Source: Apoderus coryli
Lineage: Eukaryota; Arthropoda; Insecta; Coleoptera; Attelabidae
Reading direction: 5' to 3'
Length of the DNA: 64,000 nt
Assembly: GCA_911728435.2 (NCBI GenBank)
Contig: OU452205.1
Coordinates: forward strand, 4,408,260-4,472,259
Below are positions 11,000 to 22,439 of the stretch, piece after piece. The translations under genes and the position numbers were made by a program. The notes beneath the pieces were generated by a model, which saw only the letters and a program-made list of their open reading frames with translations, made no database searches and had not been told where the DNA came from. Position 1 is the first letter of the stretch; each line of letters begins with the position of its first letter.

Positions 11000-11635
11000 T
11001 TATTTTTTCAAAATATCTAAAAATCCAATCCAAATCCTCTTCTTACAAAAATGTCTTAAGAATCTGTTTACAGCAACAAAAAATGTTCATAAATAGAGAA
11101 GTTGGTCAAAAATTCACAAAATTGATAACGATCCTGTATCTTGTCAACAGTTCACTTATGTCACAAAATTTAAGCTCGGAGCACGTAGGTTAGTTGTTCT
11201 CTAGCTCCTCTAAAAATGGGTGTTGCCTATCAGGAGTGTCCAATTTGGACCAACCTGAGTGGAGAACGGGAAAAAGCAATTTTTGGATTTTTATTAATAT
11301 TGCCTACATGAAAGTTATAGTTTAATGTATTATAAAAATTCGTTTGTAAATAAAACATTTATAACACCAAATTTTGTGTTTTACGTAATTATTGTTAAAA
11401 TAATTTTACATTATTTTTGTTAGTTTCCAGCATGGTAATAAATGTGTGATTATTTAATACTAGTTTGTGTTTAATTTTAGAGTGTGGTCTTCACCTAACA
11501 TGTTTATTGATCCTTTTTCATATACAGAGATACAAATAGTTGCAGCATTGCTTGATATTCGATATACATATTTTCTAAAGTTATCCATTGTCACATTTTT
11601 GCAAATTGACAACAGAAAGATTTGAATTGCCCGCC
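11000..11635. other. Non-genic stretch
   Basis: AT-rich sequence between the hAT relic and the next inverted-repeat element. No frame, RNA gene or repeat could be supported. Confidence 0.4.
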
Positions 11636-11639
11636 ATGT

Positions 11640-13110
11640 TTGTCAGTAGTACTTTAAGCACAGCATTAATAAGTACAGCATTCCACGTTGGCACTTTGAA
11701 CTAAACTGTGACGTATGACGCCGCCATTTTGGGTTAAAAGTCAGGTCCTGACTAAGAATAATTATAGCACTGTATTTTTATATTTGTAAAGTACATAATA
11801 ATATCGATGTCAATTTCAGAAATATTTGTGGTGTGTCATAGTGATTGAAAACAGCCTTGAGTGGTGGTATCAGTAAAATGTTGACATGATTGGGTGATTT
11901 TTAATAATAATAATAATAAACACAACAATAATAAAGACTTTATTAGTAAAAAAAAGACACTTTTACAAAAGTTGAAACAGTGCTTCCTAACTTAACCTAA
12001 ATTTAACTTATATTTTAGCTTAAACCTATCTGAAAATTGTTTTACATCGCTGGCCAAATTAAGTAGGTAGCTTATGTTTCCAAATTAATTTGTTCTATTA
12101 CGTGTCAGACAGCGCTCTTAAACGAAAACCCCTGTAAACTTTTTGTATTCTCCGGTAGAGCGTTGTAATATTTTGAAACGGTATGAGAAAATGACCGCTC
12201 AAAGATTGATGTTGAGTGTAGCGGTGGCGTAATGACAGGTTTATGAGGAATATTCACATCTTACACAGATCCCCGGAACTTCAATCTTTCATATAAGTAT
12301 TCCGCCTTTTTCCGTCTAATGATTTTATTAATCAAAATTAGTGAATGAAAATCCAACGTTGTTTCATTTTTAACCAGCTTATTTCCTTTATCTTATCGCT
12401 AGCCTCTTTCACCCCTACGAATTCCACATACAAGCCGGGTGCCTTAATTCTGCATCAACTGAATCCTGTTCTCAGCAATTTTAGTCAAACAAGGGCCATA
12501 TATATATATTGTCAATAATATAATCCTTAGCTGATTGCGTTATCATGCTATCTCGCCACGCGACAACTTGTGTTTATGTTTCACTTGCATTTAGTTTAAA
12601 AACATATTAGATACTGTCATTCGTAATATATATTTTACGGTTATACAAATAGTTGTTATAAACGTAAAATTATCTAGTATTCATCTTTATTTTTACTTAT
12701 TACTCACCTAACAGGATATTTGGGGAAGCGAAAAAGTGTTTAGAGCAAGTGTACCGCTTATTGCGACAAACATTTTGCAGCACACACATGTCCTCCCTGA
12801 TTGTTCATTGTATTAATCACAAGGCACGTTAATATAAATAAAATCCTTTTAATTCTCACGAACACTATACCAAAAACACAAAACACAGAATTATATTACT
12901 AACACAATATTTATTTATCTCGTACACACTGACAATGAACTATATATTGAACACAGGAGTGAACGGTATCTATCTACGTCTATGCGATTATTGTGACGTT
13001 TTAACCCATAATGGCGGCATGAGCGACGAGATGTGCAGGACGCCTCGCAAGCGGAGTCTCAGAATACTGTATTATTTATTATACTGTGCTTTAAGTACAG
13101 GACAGTATCA
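11640..13110. mobile_element. Inverted-repeat transposon, 1.45 kb, hosting a LINE end
   Basis: About 100 bp at 11645-11745 is matched in reverse complement at about 12990-13105. Shared pieces include AGTACTTTAAGCACAG with CTGTGCTTTAAGTAC, and GCCGCCATTTTGGGTTAAAA with its inverted near-copy near 13000. The arms are GC-richer than their surroundings. The interior is largely an unrelated LINE 3' fragment (11905-12500), so the element is a host for a later insertion or a composite. A 65-codon frame at 12935-13132 is just the right arm. Confidence 0.6.
11905..12500 (-). pseudogene. Non-LTR retrotransposon 3' fragment (RT C-terminus)
   Basis: On the minus strand the decayed translation includes HKPVITPPLHSTSIFERSFS and a YNALPENTK-like segment, followed by SFKSAV. 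This is the usual C-terminal end of jockey/CR1-like reverse transcriptases (TPxHxTxxFxRSFxxRxxxLWNxLP). The 3' end carries AATAAAGTCTTTATTATTG, then (TAA)n at about 11905-11930. It is 5'-truncated and full of stops, so only the tail of an old insertion remains. Confidence 0.6.
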
Positions 13111-13134
13111 TTATTTTATAAAGCTGAGTTAGCA

Positions 13135-14060
13135 AATTTATTTGCTGGCAGCGTTCATGGAAATTTATAGTAAAGAGTTTACACAGATGTCAAAATTTTG
13201 GAAACATACTTAAATTAATAATGTATATCTGTGAGGAAGTGCATGTTTTTGAATATATCCAAATGTAATTTCATTAATCTTGCTGATTAGGATTATATAA
13301 TATCACAATGGCTCTCTGAGTTCTGTTGTTACCTACAGTGATAATGATCTTGGTGTTCTGCTAGGTAGTTCTCTTTCGTTGCTCTCTCGTATACAGACGA
13401 ATTTTATAATGCTAGGATTTCTGAGCCGTTGTAATTAGGGTTGCCAGGTTTGAATTTTAAAAAAGCGGGACAATTATTTTTAGGTTGTAGGTTAGGAAAT
13501 TAGCGAAATAATTTAAACTACCAATTTGGTTTTCATAACCGCGATGCTACTTTTGTCATTACCAGGAAATTTACCCGTGCATTTTAACTGAAAAACATTA
13601 CAATGTACTACATTGTCTTTAATTTATCTAGGATGTGATATTTTGTGCTGCCATGTTAAAAGAAATTAAAGTAAATAAAAATCTCATTTAAGAAAGAATT
13701 GGTTATCGCATATTAAACAAAGGCTCACTAATTGCACACTCTGTATAAGATTTACAAAAACAAATCCCTATTATTTTAAGTAATTTACATTTTCACTTCA
13801 GCAAAATTAATTATAATGTTTTATAACGTACGTTAATAGCATTATTTACATTACAAAGCATGTGTATTTTAATTTAAGCATGCTATTAATTTTAAGTCAA
13901 ATTAAAAATTATTTCCACTTTTATTCGCAAGGTTTAATAAAAAAAAAATAATGAATCAATTCGATGGCTGCATAGATATACCGGGTGTCCCACCTACACT
14001 CTGAAAATCTGAGTAGTACTTAGGTCGACGGAGCTAATTCGGCTAAAATGTTTTCAAGAA
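13135..14060. other. Non-genic stretch
   Basis: A CAGGGTG variant (ACCGGGTGTCCC) lies near 13977. Otherwise AT-rich with no supported feature. Confidence 0.4.
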
Positions 14061-14073
14061 TCTACACTACACT

Positions 14074-16003
14074 GGACAAAGAAAATTTTGTTCAAAATTC
14101 AATCCTAAATAACTTTTTTAGTATTGGATCAATTTGTTAATTTGTCGATTAAATATTGCCTCGTTATTTGTGCTATGTGCGGTCGAGCATTGTCGTGCAT
14201 CAACATAAAATTGTAACCATTTTGAAATTAGCGGGTGTTATATACATTCAGAAAGAATACTAATGTTATAGCTCAATCCGAATGAACCCCAATATGCTAT
14301 TCAAATTGAAGAAGAAACAAAGAATATCATCTTTAATAATAACAGAATCAAATTATTATATGAAACAAACAAACAACTAAAATAAGCTTTAATAATCTGT
14401 ATTGAAGTAATGCAAAATTACTTACCATTATAATCTTGGATCACTTTTATTTAAAAGAAAATATTTAATTGGTTGACCCTTTTGTCAATAACTTATCGAA
14501 AACTTTATTAGAAATAAAACGCATAGTTCGGGCTAAAACAACTAATTTAATAATTAAAACTAATTAAAGAAAATGAATAACAACAAGAAATAAATATGTA
14601 TAATATAAAAGAAAAAGAATAAAACAATTAAGCGATAATGAGAATTTAAAAGAAGTCTTAATCATTACTTGTACTACTTAAAAATAGGAAAATTAATATA
14701 ATTCGAATAATTATATTAATTCCTGTATGAAACTTTAATTACTATTGAAAACGGAATTTATTTCAATTACTAAAAGAAATAACTTTAAACTTTATAAAAA
14801 AAAACGTATTAAACAAAAAGGCCTTCAATTAAAAGAATATCAAAACTTACGGAACTTTATACAATTCACTACTTCAGAATGAGAAAGAAGTGGACTCAGT
14901 CTTTATACAGATACATAAAAAAAAACTAGAAAATAATTCTTGACTGAAAATTATACCAAGTCCAAAAAAGTCCATAAAAGTTACATAGTAGGTAATACAA
15001 AATGAAAATAAGCCAATCAGAAAAAGACATCTTAAGAACAAAATATTTTTAAAAGCCTTGCACAATTTTTATGACGCAGATAACTTTTAGACCCCCCATG
15101 TTTGTCGTATCACATAATATTAGGGTACGTTCGTATTTATGTTTAGAAAAAATAAGAACCATATGTCAACAAATCTATGGGAATATTTCGTGTTATCGTA
15201 AATATATATATATTAGAAACAAAAAGAACTTGTTAGATATTGGAAATTCTCAGAAAGAAGTGATCTGCCACCTATGTATTCTAGAATTAAGTAATCTGTA
15301 AGCTTGCCAGTGGCGGGTTCTATTTTGTTACAAAATTTTCTCCTATAAATGGATCATAAGGTACCACATGTGCCTCTAAGCATTCTAATGTAGCAATCAT
15401 CATTAATACCCCCGTGAAGTGTAACAAGGCCTGTACGGCCTTCCAATGAAATAGCGCCCTGGACGCCACCGAATTGCACTCTCGGAGAGATACAACATTG
15501 GGAGTATCTTTTTCCGGCCCTTCTCCATACTCTTTGACGTCCGTCAGGTGAATATCGCGTTAAACGAGACTCGTCTGGAAAGAGAACATTTCGCCATTCG
15601 TTCATGTCCCAATCTGCATGAGTTTGAGCAAATTCCAGGCGCGGCCTTCGATGCGTTTGTGGCCCATCGTCTTCCCTGTCCAGGTCTTCTTGAATAAGAA
15701 CCAGTTTGTCTGGACCTTTGTATCGCATCGGAAACCGTACTGCGTGGATGGCCAAGCCTTTCTGCGATATACCTAATCGGACGGCCATCGTCTTGTAGAG
15801 CAACGGCTTGTGCGACTTCTTCTGGGCTCATCGTTTTTAAATTCACTTATCGTTTACCAAACAATTCCGAAACACCCAACAAAACTTAAAACACGCTTCA
15901 ACAAGAGTAAAATGATGACAATAAAACGGTCTAAAAAAATTGTCAAAATTTATGCAATCCTAAAAAAATTATTTAGGATTGATTTGGACAAAATTTTCTT
16001 TGC
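14074..16003 (-). mobile_element. Tc1-like transposon, decayed, with inverted repeats
   Basis: The sequence GGACAAAGAAAATTTTG near 14074 continues through CAATCCTAAATAACTTTTTT. Its inverted counterpart lies at 15961-16003 (AATTATTTAGGATTGATT, then GGACAAAATTTTCTTTGC). Between them on the minus strand is a Tc1-like transposase relic whose start is about 115 bp inside the right repeat. The region 14120-15300 has no coding remnant, so the left half is deleted or replaced. Parts of the right subterminal sequence recur near 28750 and 29143. Confidence 0.65.
15300..15846 (-). pseudogene. Tc1-like transposase relic
   Basis: The N-terminal frame starts MNLKTMSPEEVAQAVALQDD, continues RYIAERLGHPRSTVSDAIQR and contains a GRRWATN-like basic segment: the paired-type helix-turn-helix of Tc1-like transposases. 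A second frame holds NVLFPDESRLTRYSPDGRQR, VWRRAGKRY and ISLEGRTGLVTLHGG, the first catalytic Asp region (normally FTDESRF). About 70 residues between the two parts are deleted, and the frame decays before the second Asp (DNARPH) and the DE region. The protein would have bound the inverted repeats and cut at TA. This copy is dead. Confidence 0.8.
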
Positions 16004-16139
16004 AAAATTTTTAACTGGCAACGTCCAATTTGCAATGTTTTTTTGCATCAAAAATAAGGACATGTTTATGAAAGGATGTCTACTCCAAATAAATATGATA
16101 CTTGGCAGAAATAATCAACAAAACAGTGGCTATTGAAAT

Positions 16140-16840
16140 CGCATTTCGGTTTGGGAAAGCACATACATTTTTAACCTCTTCGTAAGACCTGACCCTATCG
16201 CCGTATCATCTCTTGATAAGAATTGTAATTCGTTCAGTTTCAGTTTACTTTACATCAAACAACAGTCAAAAGTGAACTGGTGTTTCATTTATTACTATAA
16301 CACAATTTCTAAAAATTGTCGAAACAAGTTGTTTTATCTGAAACTACAGTAACATGGAAAAAAGGGTTTCGTTCAAAACTATAAAAACCTTGATTTTTAA
16401 AAATATAAAATTGGCTTGATTTCCAGACCACCTAAGGAGCTGGCAACAACACCAATAGCGTCATAGCGTGCGTAAGATCCTCTTAGACCACTGTACCATA
16501 TTTGCTAGTCAATTTTAAAATTACTAAGCCGTTTCCTGACTTTATACACACACTGTATAGGTAAAACTATATAATCGACAGAGAACAACACATCTCACCA
16601 CACAGAGATCGATAAATCCAATGTATAGGTAATGCCAGCACTAAAGATAGAAATAATGCAAAAATAATTCAAATACACAACACTAGCAGGAGACCATTTG
16701 ATCATTCTCTAGCATCACCCAGATATTGGGGTCGCCAATGCCAAAGTTTAATGAGAATATCCGTAAATGTAATAAGTAGAGATAATTTTGTGGCATAGCC
16801 AACAAAATTACTGGTTTCACCTAACCACAGGATTTTGTTT
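16140..16840. other. Non-genic stretch
   Basis: Between the Tc1 and THAP relics I see only AT-rich sequence and a CACTGTATAGG variant near 16548. No gene is supported. Confidence 0.4.
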
Positions 16841-16844
16841 AAAT

Positions 16845-17122
16845 TAAATTTGGAAAAATAGTTGGACACGCATGGTGTTTAAGTTTGGGTTTATAGGGAA
16901 TTTTTGTTAAAGTTCCATCTGGTTGAAGGTAATAATTATCCTCCCGTATAATTTGGCTCTCAGGAATGTGTTTACAACAAAATACCGCGGTCTTTGACGG
17001 GTTGAAATCAGATCTACGAATAGCCCGTAGCCATTTCTGTTTTAAATTATCATCTTCAGGAAATAGAAAAACTGTTAATACTTTGCCATTTTGCATCCAG
17101 GTATACAGCACGCTGAAGGCAT
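16845..17122 (-). pseudogene. THAP zinc-finger domain, frameshifted
   Basis: From ATG at 17122 the minus strand reads MPSACCIPGCKMAKY, then a stop in that frame. The adjacent frame continues VLTVFLFPEDDNLKQKWLRA, then IRRSDFNPSKTAVFCCKHIP and CPTIFPNL. Together these give the C2CH pattern and the AxPTIFPN-like box of a THAP domain, a DNA-binding module of about 85 residues used by P-element-like transposases and host regulators. One small indel near 17085 breaks it. No following exon was recognised, so transposon or host origin is open; the frameshift favours a dead transposon or retrocopy. Confidence 0.75.
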
Positions 17123-17129
17123 TTTAAAA

Positions 17130-18215
17130 TCGACTAAAAACCAAGAAATAAAAAAATCAGGTACCTAAAAATCCAGCTGAATTTATTAATAATAATAATT
17201 CTTAAATATAAATACAAAATCCTCATACAAAAGACACTTCCACCGCTTAGTTATACGACAAACACTATGCCGTGCCGGTACAAGAGTAATAAACAAAGTT
17301 TATGCGGTGTTTTAATTTACACACAATTTAAACGATATATTTATACACACTTATCACTACTAGTTTTATAAAAATAGGGCTGTTCGCGACCCAAAAATAG
17401 AACCAATTAGTATCTCCATAGATACGCAATTTTTACCACCAGTCAAAGAGTCCAAACAAATTACTTTGCTTATTACAAACAGTAAACTTGATGCCAAATT
17501 TACTTGTTCTTGGCTTGTCTAAAGAAGATTGTGGTTCAGTTATCCTCAAGCTTTGCTAATTTTTATTGATAGTATCTCCTTGGCATCTTTGCTATTTTAA
17601 ATTTACCTAGCTCCTAGTTATTAAGTTATTGTTATTGTTAATTAAAAAAATATATAAAACAAAACTCCAGTTATATTCTAATACGAACAGTCTCAATATT
17701 TTTTTCTATAGAATTTGCTGTTAAATTACTTACAAGTCCTAGAAAGGATAGGGATTATGAGAGTTAAAGAAAGGCTTACTAAACTAGATAAGCACTTAGC
17801 CACCGGAAATCTTGTAAGTACACAAAAACAGAGTCATTAGTAGAGACGGTCTATCTGATATAATAAAATTGCGCTATGCTACACAAAATTCATGAGAATT
17901 AATCTACTGTTGTTCTCCATGAACGAGCAATTAGAAAACTGTGTAGCAGCAGCAAAATTGGTATATTACAGAAGCGCAAGGTTATATGGTCAATATCCTG
18001 CATTACAGGCACATGTCACATACGATTTAAATAGCATGTTATTGGTTTTTTATAGGATTGAGGATTTGGAGTATTTGAATGTACGAGTTGGTAGTAAATT
18101 GTGTTGTTATTTTGGAAGGGTAATTTGAGAATAGATTGCTCAAATTACTGGCTTTAACTATACACGGGATTTTGTTTCAATTAGCAGGACCTCTTTATAA
18201 TTTTGTATTGTATTG
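17130..18215. other. Non-genic stretch
   Basis: A TAATAATAATAATTC run near 17188 may be a worn LINE tail. A 78-codon + frame at 17892-18128 resembles nothing I know and I do not call it. Nothing else is supported. Confidence 0.4.
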
Positions 18216-18224
18216 TAATATTCT

Positions 18225-19501
18225 CCGTTTTACTGGATTTAATTGACCTCTGATTTGTAATTTTTGAGGGTGGTCACATTTTCTAAATTGTGTTTTTTTT
18301 TTGGAAAATGTTAAATGGGACACCCTGTAAATCTGCTTAAATTTGAGAAGTCCCTTTCCTATACTTTTTATTGATGTCATATTTTATGAGCTTAAGGCTA
18401 ACCGTTTTTTCATAAAAAATTATTTCAAAAAAAAAGAAGAAAAATTTGCCAACAAATTTTTTGTCATTTTAATAATTATTTTTTCTATTTCAAAACAAAA
18501 AACTAAAATTAGAGCTTTATTTCAATAATTTAAAAATAGACGCTCTTCAAAAAAATAAAATGGTTTAAGCACATTTTTGGACAACTTAAGTTTAAATTAA
18601 TTAAATTCTAACCTTAAATTAAATAATAGGCGGGTAAACGGGGGGACCCTTGCCTTAATTATAACCTAACTTTTTTTCCTTGTGATTTTTATTCATTTTG
18701 TTTCAAAAATGTGATAAAATAAAGTTTTCTACATAAAAAAGGCATACTTCTATTTTCTCGAAAAACTTAAAGGTTTTCGAGAAATTCGAATTTGAAAATT
18801 TTAGGACAAAACTGGTCCTTGGTACAAAGCATTAATAAAATTTTGGAAAACTTTTCGTTCGCAAACTGTATTTCAATAATTTTATTACTAAGGACCAGTT
18901 TTGTCCCAAAATTTAGAAACTCGAATTTCTCGAAAACCTTTAAGTTTTTCGAGAAAAAAGAAGTATGCCTTTTTTATGTAGAAAACTTTATTTTATGACA
19001 TTTTTGACACAAAATGAATAAAAATCACAAGGAAATAAAGTTACGTTATAATTAAGGCAATGGTCCCCTCGTTTACCCGCCTATGGTCATCCTTTTTTAT
19101 TTAATGTCATGTCAGTTTACGACATTTAACTAGGTGAATAAATATGCTACATTTGGTTAATTTATCTTTACTCGTTTCGAAAATATTTCAAAAAAATCGT
19201 CCTCAGGCAGTCATCTTTAACACCCTGTATCTTTGTAAATAAGGACTTTTCGAAAAATTACAATTTAGGTTTTTTTCATGATTAGATGTCCCCAATTCGC
19301 TCACAAATTTTGGTCATGTCTTTCTGAAACACCCTGTATATGGATATGATAGCAATAAAAGGTGTTGGAAAGGAACTTCTCGAATTTAAGCAAATTTACA
19401 GGGTGTCCTATTTAACATTTTCTCAAAAAAACAACAATATAGAAAATGTGACCACCCTGAAACATTACAAATCAGAGGTCAATGAAATCTAGTAAAACGG
19501 A
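18225..19501. repeat. 1.28 kb palindromic element B
   Basis: The two halves are reverse complements about a centre near 18863. Landmarks: CACCCTGT at 18321 with ACAGGGTG at 19398; GGCGGGTAAACG near 18629 with CGTTTACCCGCC near 19070; AGGACAAAACTGGTCCTT near 18802 with AAGGACCAGTTTTGTCC near 18889. The inner arms (about 18627-18832 and 18890-19083) are very similar. The loop is short, so the single strand could form a very long hairpin. No coding remnant is seen, which fits a non-autonomous fold-back element. Confidence 0.8.
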
Positions 19502-19659
19502 CAATACGAGGGATTTTAAATAGACCGCCATAAATTTATGTCTAAATTCACTCTTATTTAAAAATATTTCAAAAACTACTACACCTAGGCAATCAACCCT
19601 TATGTCATTTTTCTTGTCTTTTAGAACGACATTTACTTATGTTAAAATATACAGGGTGT

Positions 19660-19710
19660 CTCTAAGAAAAAATAAGTTTGTTCTGCTGTGCGTTAGTGAA
19701 CTACCCTGTA
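19660..19710. repeat. 51 bp mini-unit with inverted CAGGGTG tips
   Basis: The unit starts TACAGGGTGTCTC and ends GAACTACCCTGTA. It is the smallest member of the CAGGGTG-capped units in the window and has no coding room. Single CACCCTGT tips occur nearby at 19221, 19330 and 19826. Confidence 0.55.
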
Positions 19711-19839
19711 TAATTGAAAACATTTTTGGATTGTACATCTCTTCAGTGCCTAAAAGTTCTGTATAGGATTCTTTTGTCTATCGCTTATAAATCTTGAGAT
19801 ATCTTCCGCCAACACACTAATGGGCCACCCTGTATATGT

Positions 19840-20485
19840 AAAATATTAACGTTTCAGTGTAGCCCTCGTATAACAGATTTCTGTGGCTTTAATAATCGAG
19901 TCCGCGCGTAGGCTTTGTAATTTCAAACTCGTTTACTGCTTGCAGCGCAGTCGGCAAGGCTTTGATGGAATAGTTTGATAGATTGGATAGAACCCTCAAA
20001 TTTTTGAAACAATGGGTTCCTTAGTTTTCCTAAAACGTTCAATGTATCATCTGCCAAATGTGCCTACGAATCTTAGATTATATTATCCATTGAATCAAAT
20101 GTGTCTAACAACTACGTCTTTTTTGAAAACGTTCTCAGACAGAAGTTAAACAATCTGGTTGTATAATATCTCCCTCAGTGTAATTAGAAAAAAACCCAAG
20201 CAGATCTCCTAGCGACCGGAAACTGTTCACCCCAATCGATTCTCGTAAAATAATATTCAGATTCACTCAGTCCACGCAGCAACCAGAGATCAGAGATAGA
20301 TTGGCAATTTTAGCAATTTTCTCATGAAAATCTGTGAAAATAAAAGTGGTTTATTTAGCAAAACGAGAAATAATGGCGCGGATAGTGATTGGATGGCTTA
20401 GATCCGAGTCAGTAGACTTGCCAAGTGGTGATAGACTACAGTCGTGGGCACTGCCAGTTGTTGACGGTGGTTCGAATTCCACGCA
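19840..20485. other. Non-genic stretch
   Basis: Moderately AT-rich sequence between CAGGGTG debris and the LINE. A 60-codon + frame at 20334-20516 has no recognisable domain. Nothing is supported. Confidence 0.4.
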
Positions 20486-20489
20486 GGTC

Positions 20490-21630
20490 CAGATAAAAGC
20501 AAAAATAACATACTAACGTTGGCTGTACACTGGTTGTACACTGCGGTAGTCAGAACATACTCGTCGCTGATTTGGTGGACGAAAACCGAACAGCATACCG
20601 CCATTGCTGAGTTGGGCAGAGTACAGAGGCTTGCCTGCTTAGCAATGACGGGCACGTTTAGAACTACTCCGACAGCCGCAATGGAAGTATTGCTGAACCT
20701 CCCACCCTTGCACATTATGGTAAGGATGTAGGCGGGGGCGGCATTTATTAGACTGCGAGAGTTGGTAGGAACTGCACCCACATATCGGGGACATACCAAA
20801 ATTGGGGTATGTACTGGGGATGGCATCATAGACATGCCCATGGACCCCATCAGACCAAAATTTGAATTTGACATAAACTTCGAAGTGCATATTATGGACC
20901 GCGAAGTTCTTGATCAAGACTGCATACGGACACTGAGAGGGATAACCTGGTTTATAGACGAGTCAAAAACCGAAAGTGGAAGTGGTCCAGGAATATATAG
21001 TGAGACAAGGAACACGAATCTAAGATTCTCACTGGGGAAAACACATCCGTATTTCAAGCGGAAGTGTTTGCAATTCTGCAATGTGGAAAACTAAACAGAT
21101 TGAGGGCTTATACAAATAAGCGAATCAATATATGTTCAGATAGCCAGGCGGCCTTAAGGGCTCTGAGAAGCCCCAAGGTTACAACTAAACTGGTATGGGA
21201 ATGCCAAACAGAACTTAGGGACTTGGCGGACCACAATAGGGTTAATCTAGTGTGGGTCCCGGGGCACTCGGGAATAGAAGGCATCGAGAGAGCAGATTGG
21301 TTGGCTAGACAAGCCTCTGAAACCACATATACTGGCACGGAACCTGCGCTGGGCTTGTCTAAAAGAACGGCGAGGGAACTCCTCAAGTGCTGTGCCATGC
21401 AGTGTGAGTGTGTAGTTCGACGACGAAGACGACACGCTATTTTTGGGCATGCGCTGATTGCGCCAGCAGATATTGACACCCAACACATAACAACTGAACT
21501 CCACAAGCTAGTGGAGGGTACAGGGCTGCTGGATTGGGTGGCATAATATACGGGGACTTTTCACAATAAGCCCATGAGGCTGCAGCAGTGAAACCGGGGA
21601 CTTAGGTCGTACGGACCCTTAAAAAAAAAA
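20490..21630 (+). pseudogene. 5'-truncated LINE with RT C-terminus and RNase H
   Basis: The first frame reads VVRTYSSLIWWTKTEQHTAI, then LGRVQRLACLAMTGTFRTTP and LLNLPPLHI, the C-terminal part of a non-LTR reverse transcriptase. It runs into an RNase H domain: WFIDESKTESGSGPGIY, then CSDSQAALRALRSPKVT and VWVPGHSGIEGIERADWLAR, with the Asp, Ser-Asp and His/Asp landmarks visible. A frameshift near 21055 destroys the expected Glu region (FQAEVFAI). Stop near 21546, 3' tail of A residues at about 21619-21630. The RNase H points to an I- or LOA-like clade. It is inactive. Confidence 0.8.
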
Positions 21631-21639
21631 ACTCTGGGT

Positions 21640-22435
21640 GTATGTCATCAGTATTGAAGAGAAGAGGCCAAAAACCGAAAAAAAAACGGTATTGCGCTTC
21701 AGGTGTTGTGTTCCAGAGCTAGGTCACCACCTGGCAGCAACCAATGAAAGATGTTTTGTCTGAATGAGGTCAACAACAAAGTGATTTGTTGGATAGTTAT
21801 TAGCAAGATTATTAGGAGGTGATGGAAACAAAAACCTTAATTAAAGGATTAAATGTAGGTAACTCTCGTCGTAGTATTCATTGTCGCCAACATACCTACA
21901 ATTTCCGCCATGCCTAACTGCAATCTAAGGGAAATATATCAACGTTATTTGTAATGGGAGCTCTTTCACAACATCTGCAATCAACTAACAATACAAAATA
22001 ATTATGCTTCCATCTGCCATTGGTATCGTATTCCAAAAATAAAAACGTTCGTTCGAGAAGTAAGTAACATTAGACAGCACGAAACCTAACTTCTAATTTT
22101 AAACTGGAAAAAGAGCCGAAAATGGGAGGCAGTAATAAAAATATATGGTTGGTCTCAGAAGGAGTAGGATCTATAAGGGAGTTTAGAGTTCGCCGAGTTA
22201 ATCTAAAACTGTAAATCAAGGATGTCTAACTTTACGTAGGTACCTGGGGGACTACTATTTAAAATAACGAGGAAGCGAATTTGCTAATGATTCAGCTGTA
22301 GTAATGGCGCCTTGTATATGCCTCAAAGTTTGCTAATGTTTTATATTGTTTGAGTTATAATAATCGGCGCAGAGCCGGCAGAAATATTTCTATATGAATA
22401 ATCACGCATAAATTACGTCCGTTGATTTGAAACAA
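21640..22435. other. Non-genic stretch
   Basis: Between two LINE copies. I see no gene or repeat with clear boundaries. Confidence 0.4.
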
Positions 22436-22439
22436 TTTT

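Noticed and set aside
12935..13132. 65-codon + frame
   Set aside because: It overlaps the right arm of the inverted-repeat element at 11640-13110, so it is repeat sequence.
17892..18128. 78-codon + frame
   Set aside because: No recognisable domain, no splice context; not called.
20398..21506. Long minus-strand frames opposite the LINE
   Set aside because: Antisense shadows of the RT/RNase H coding sequence.
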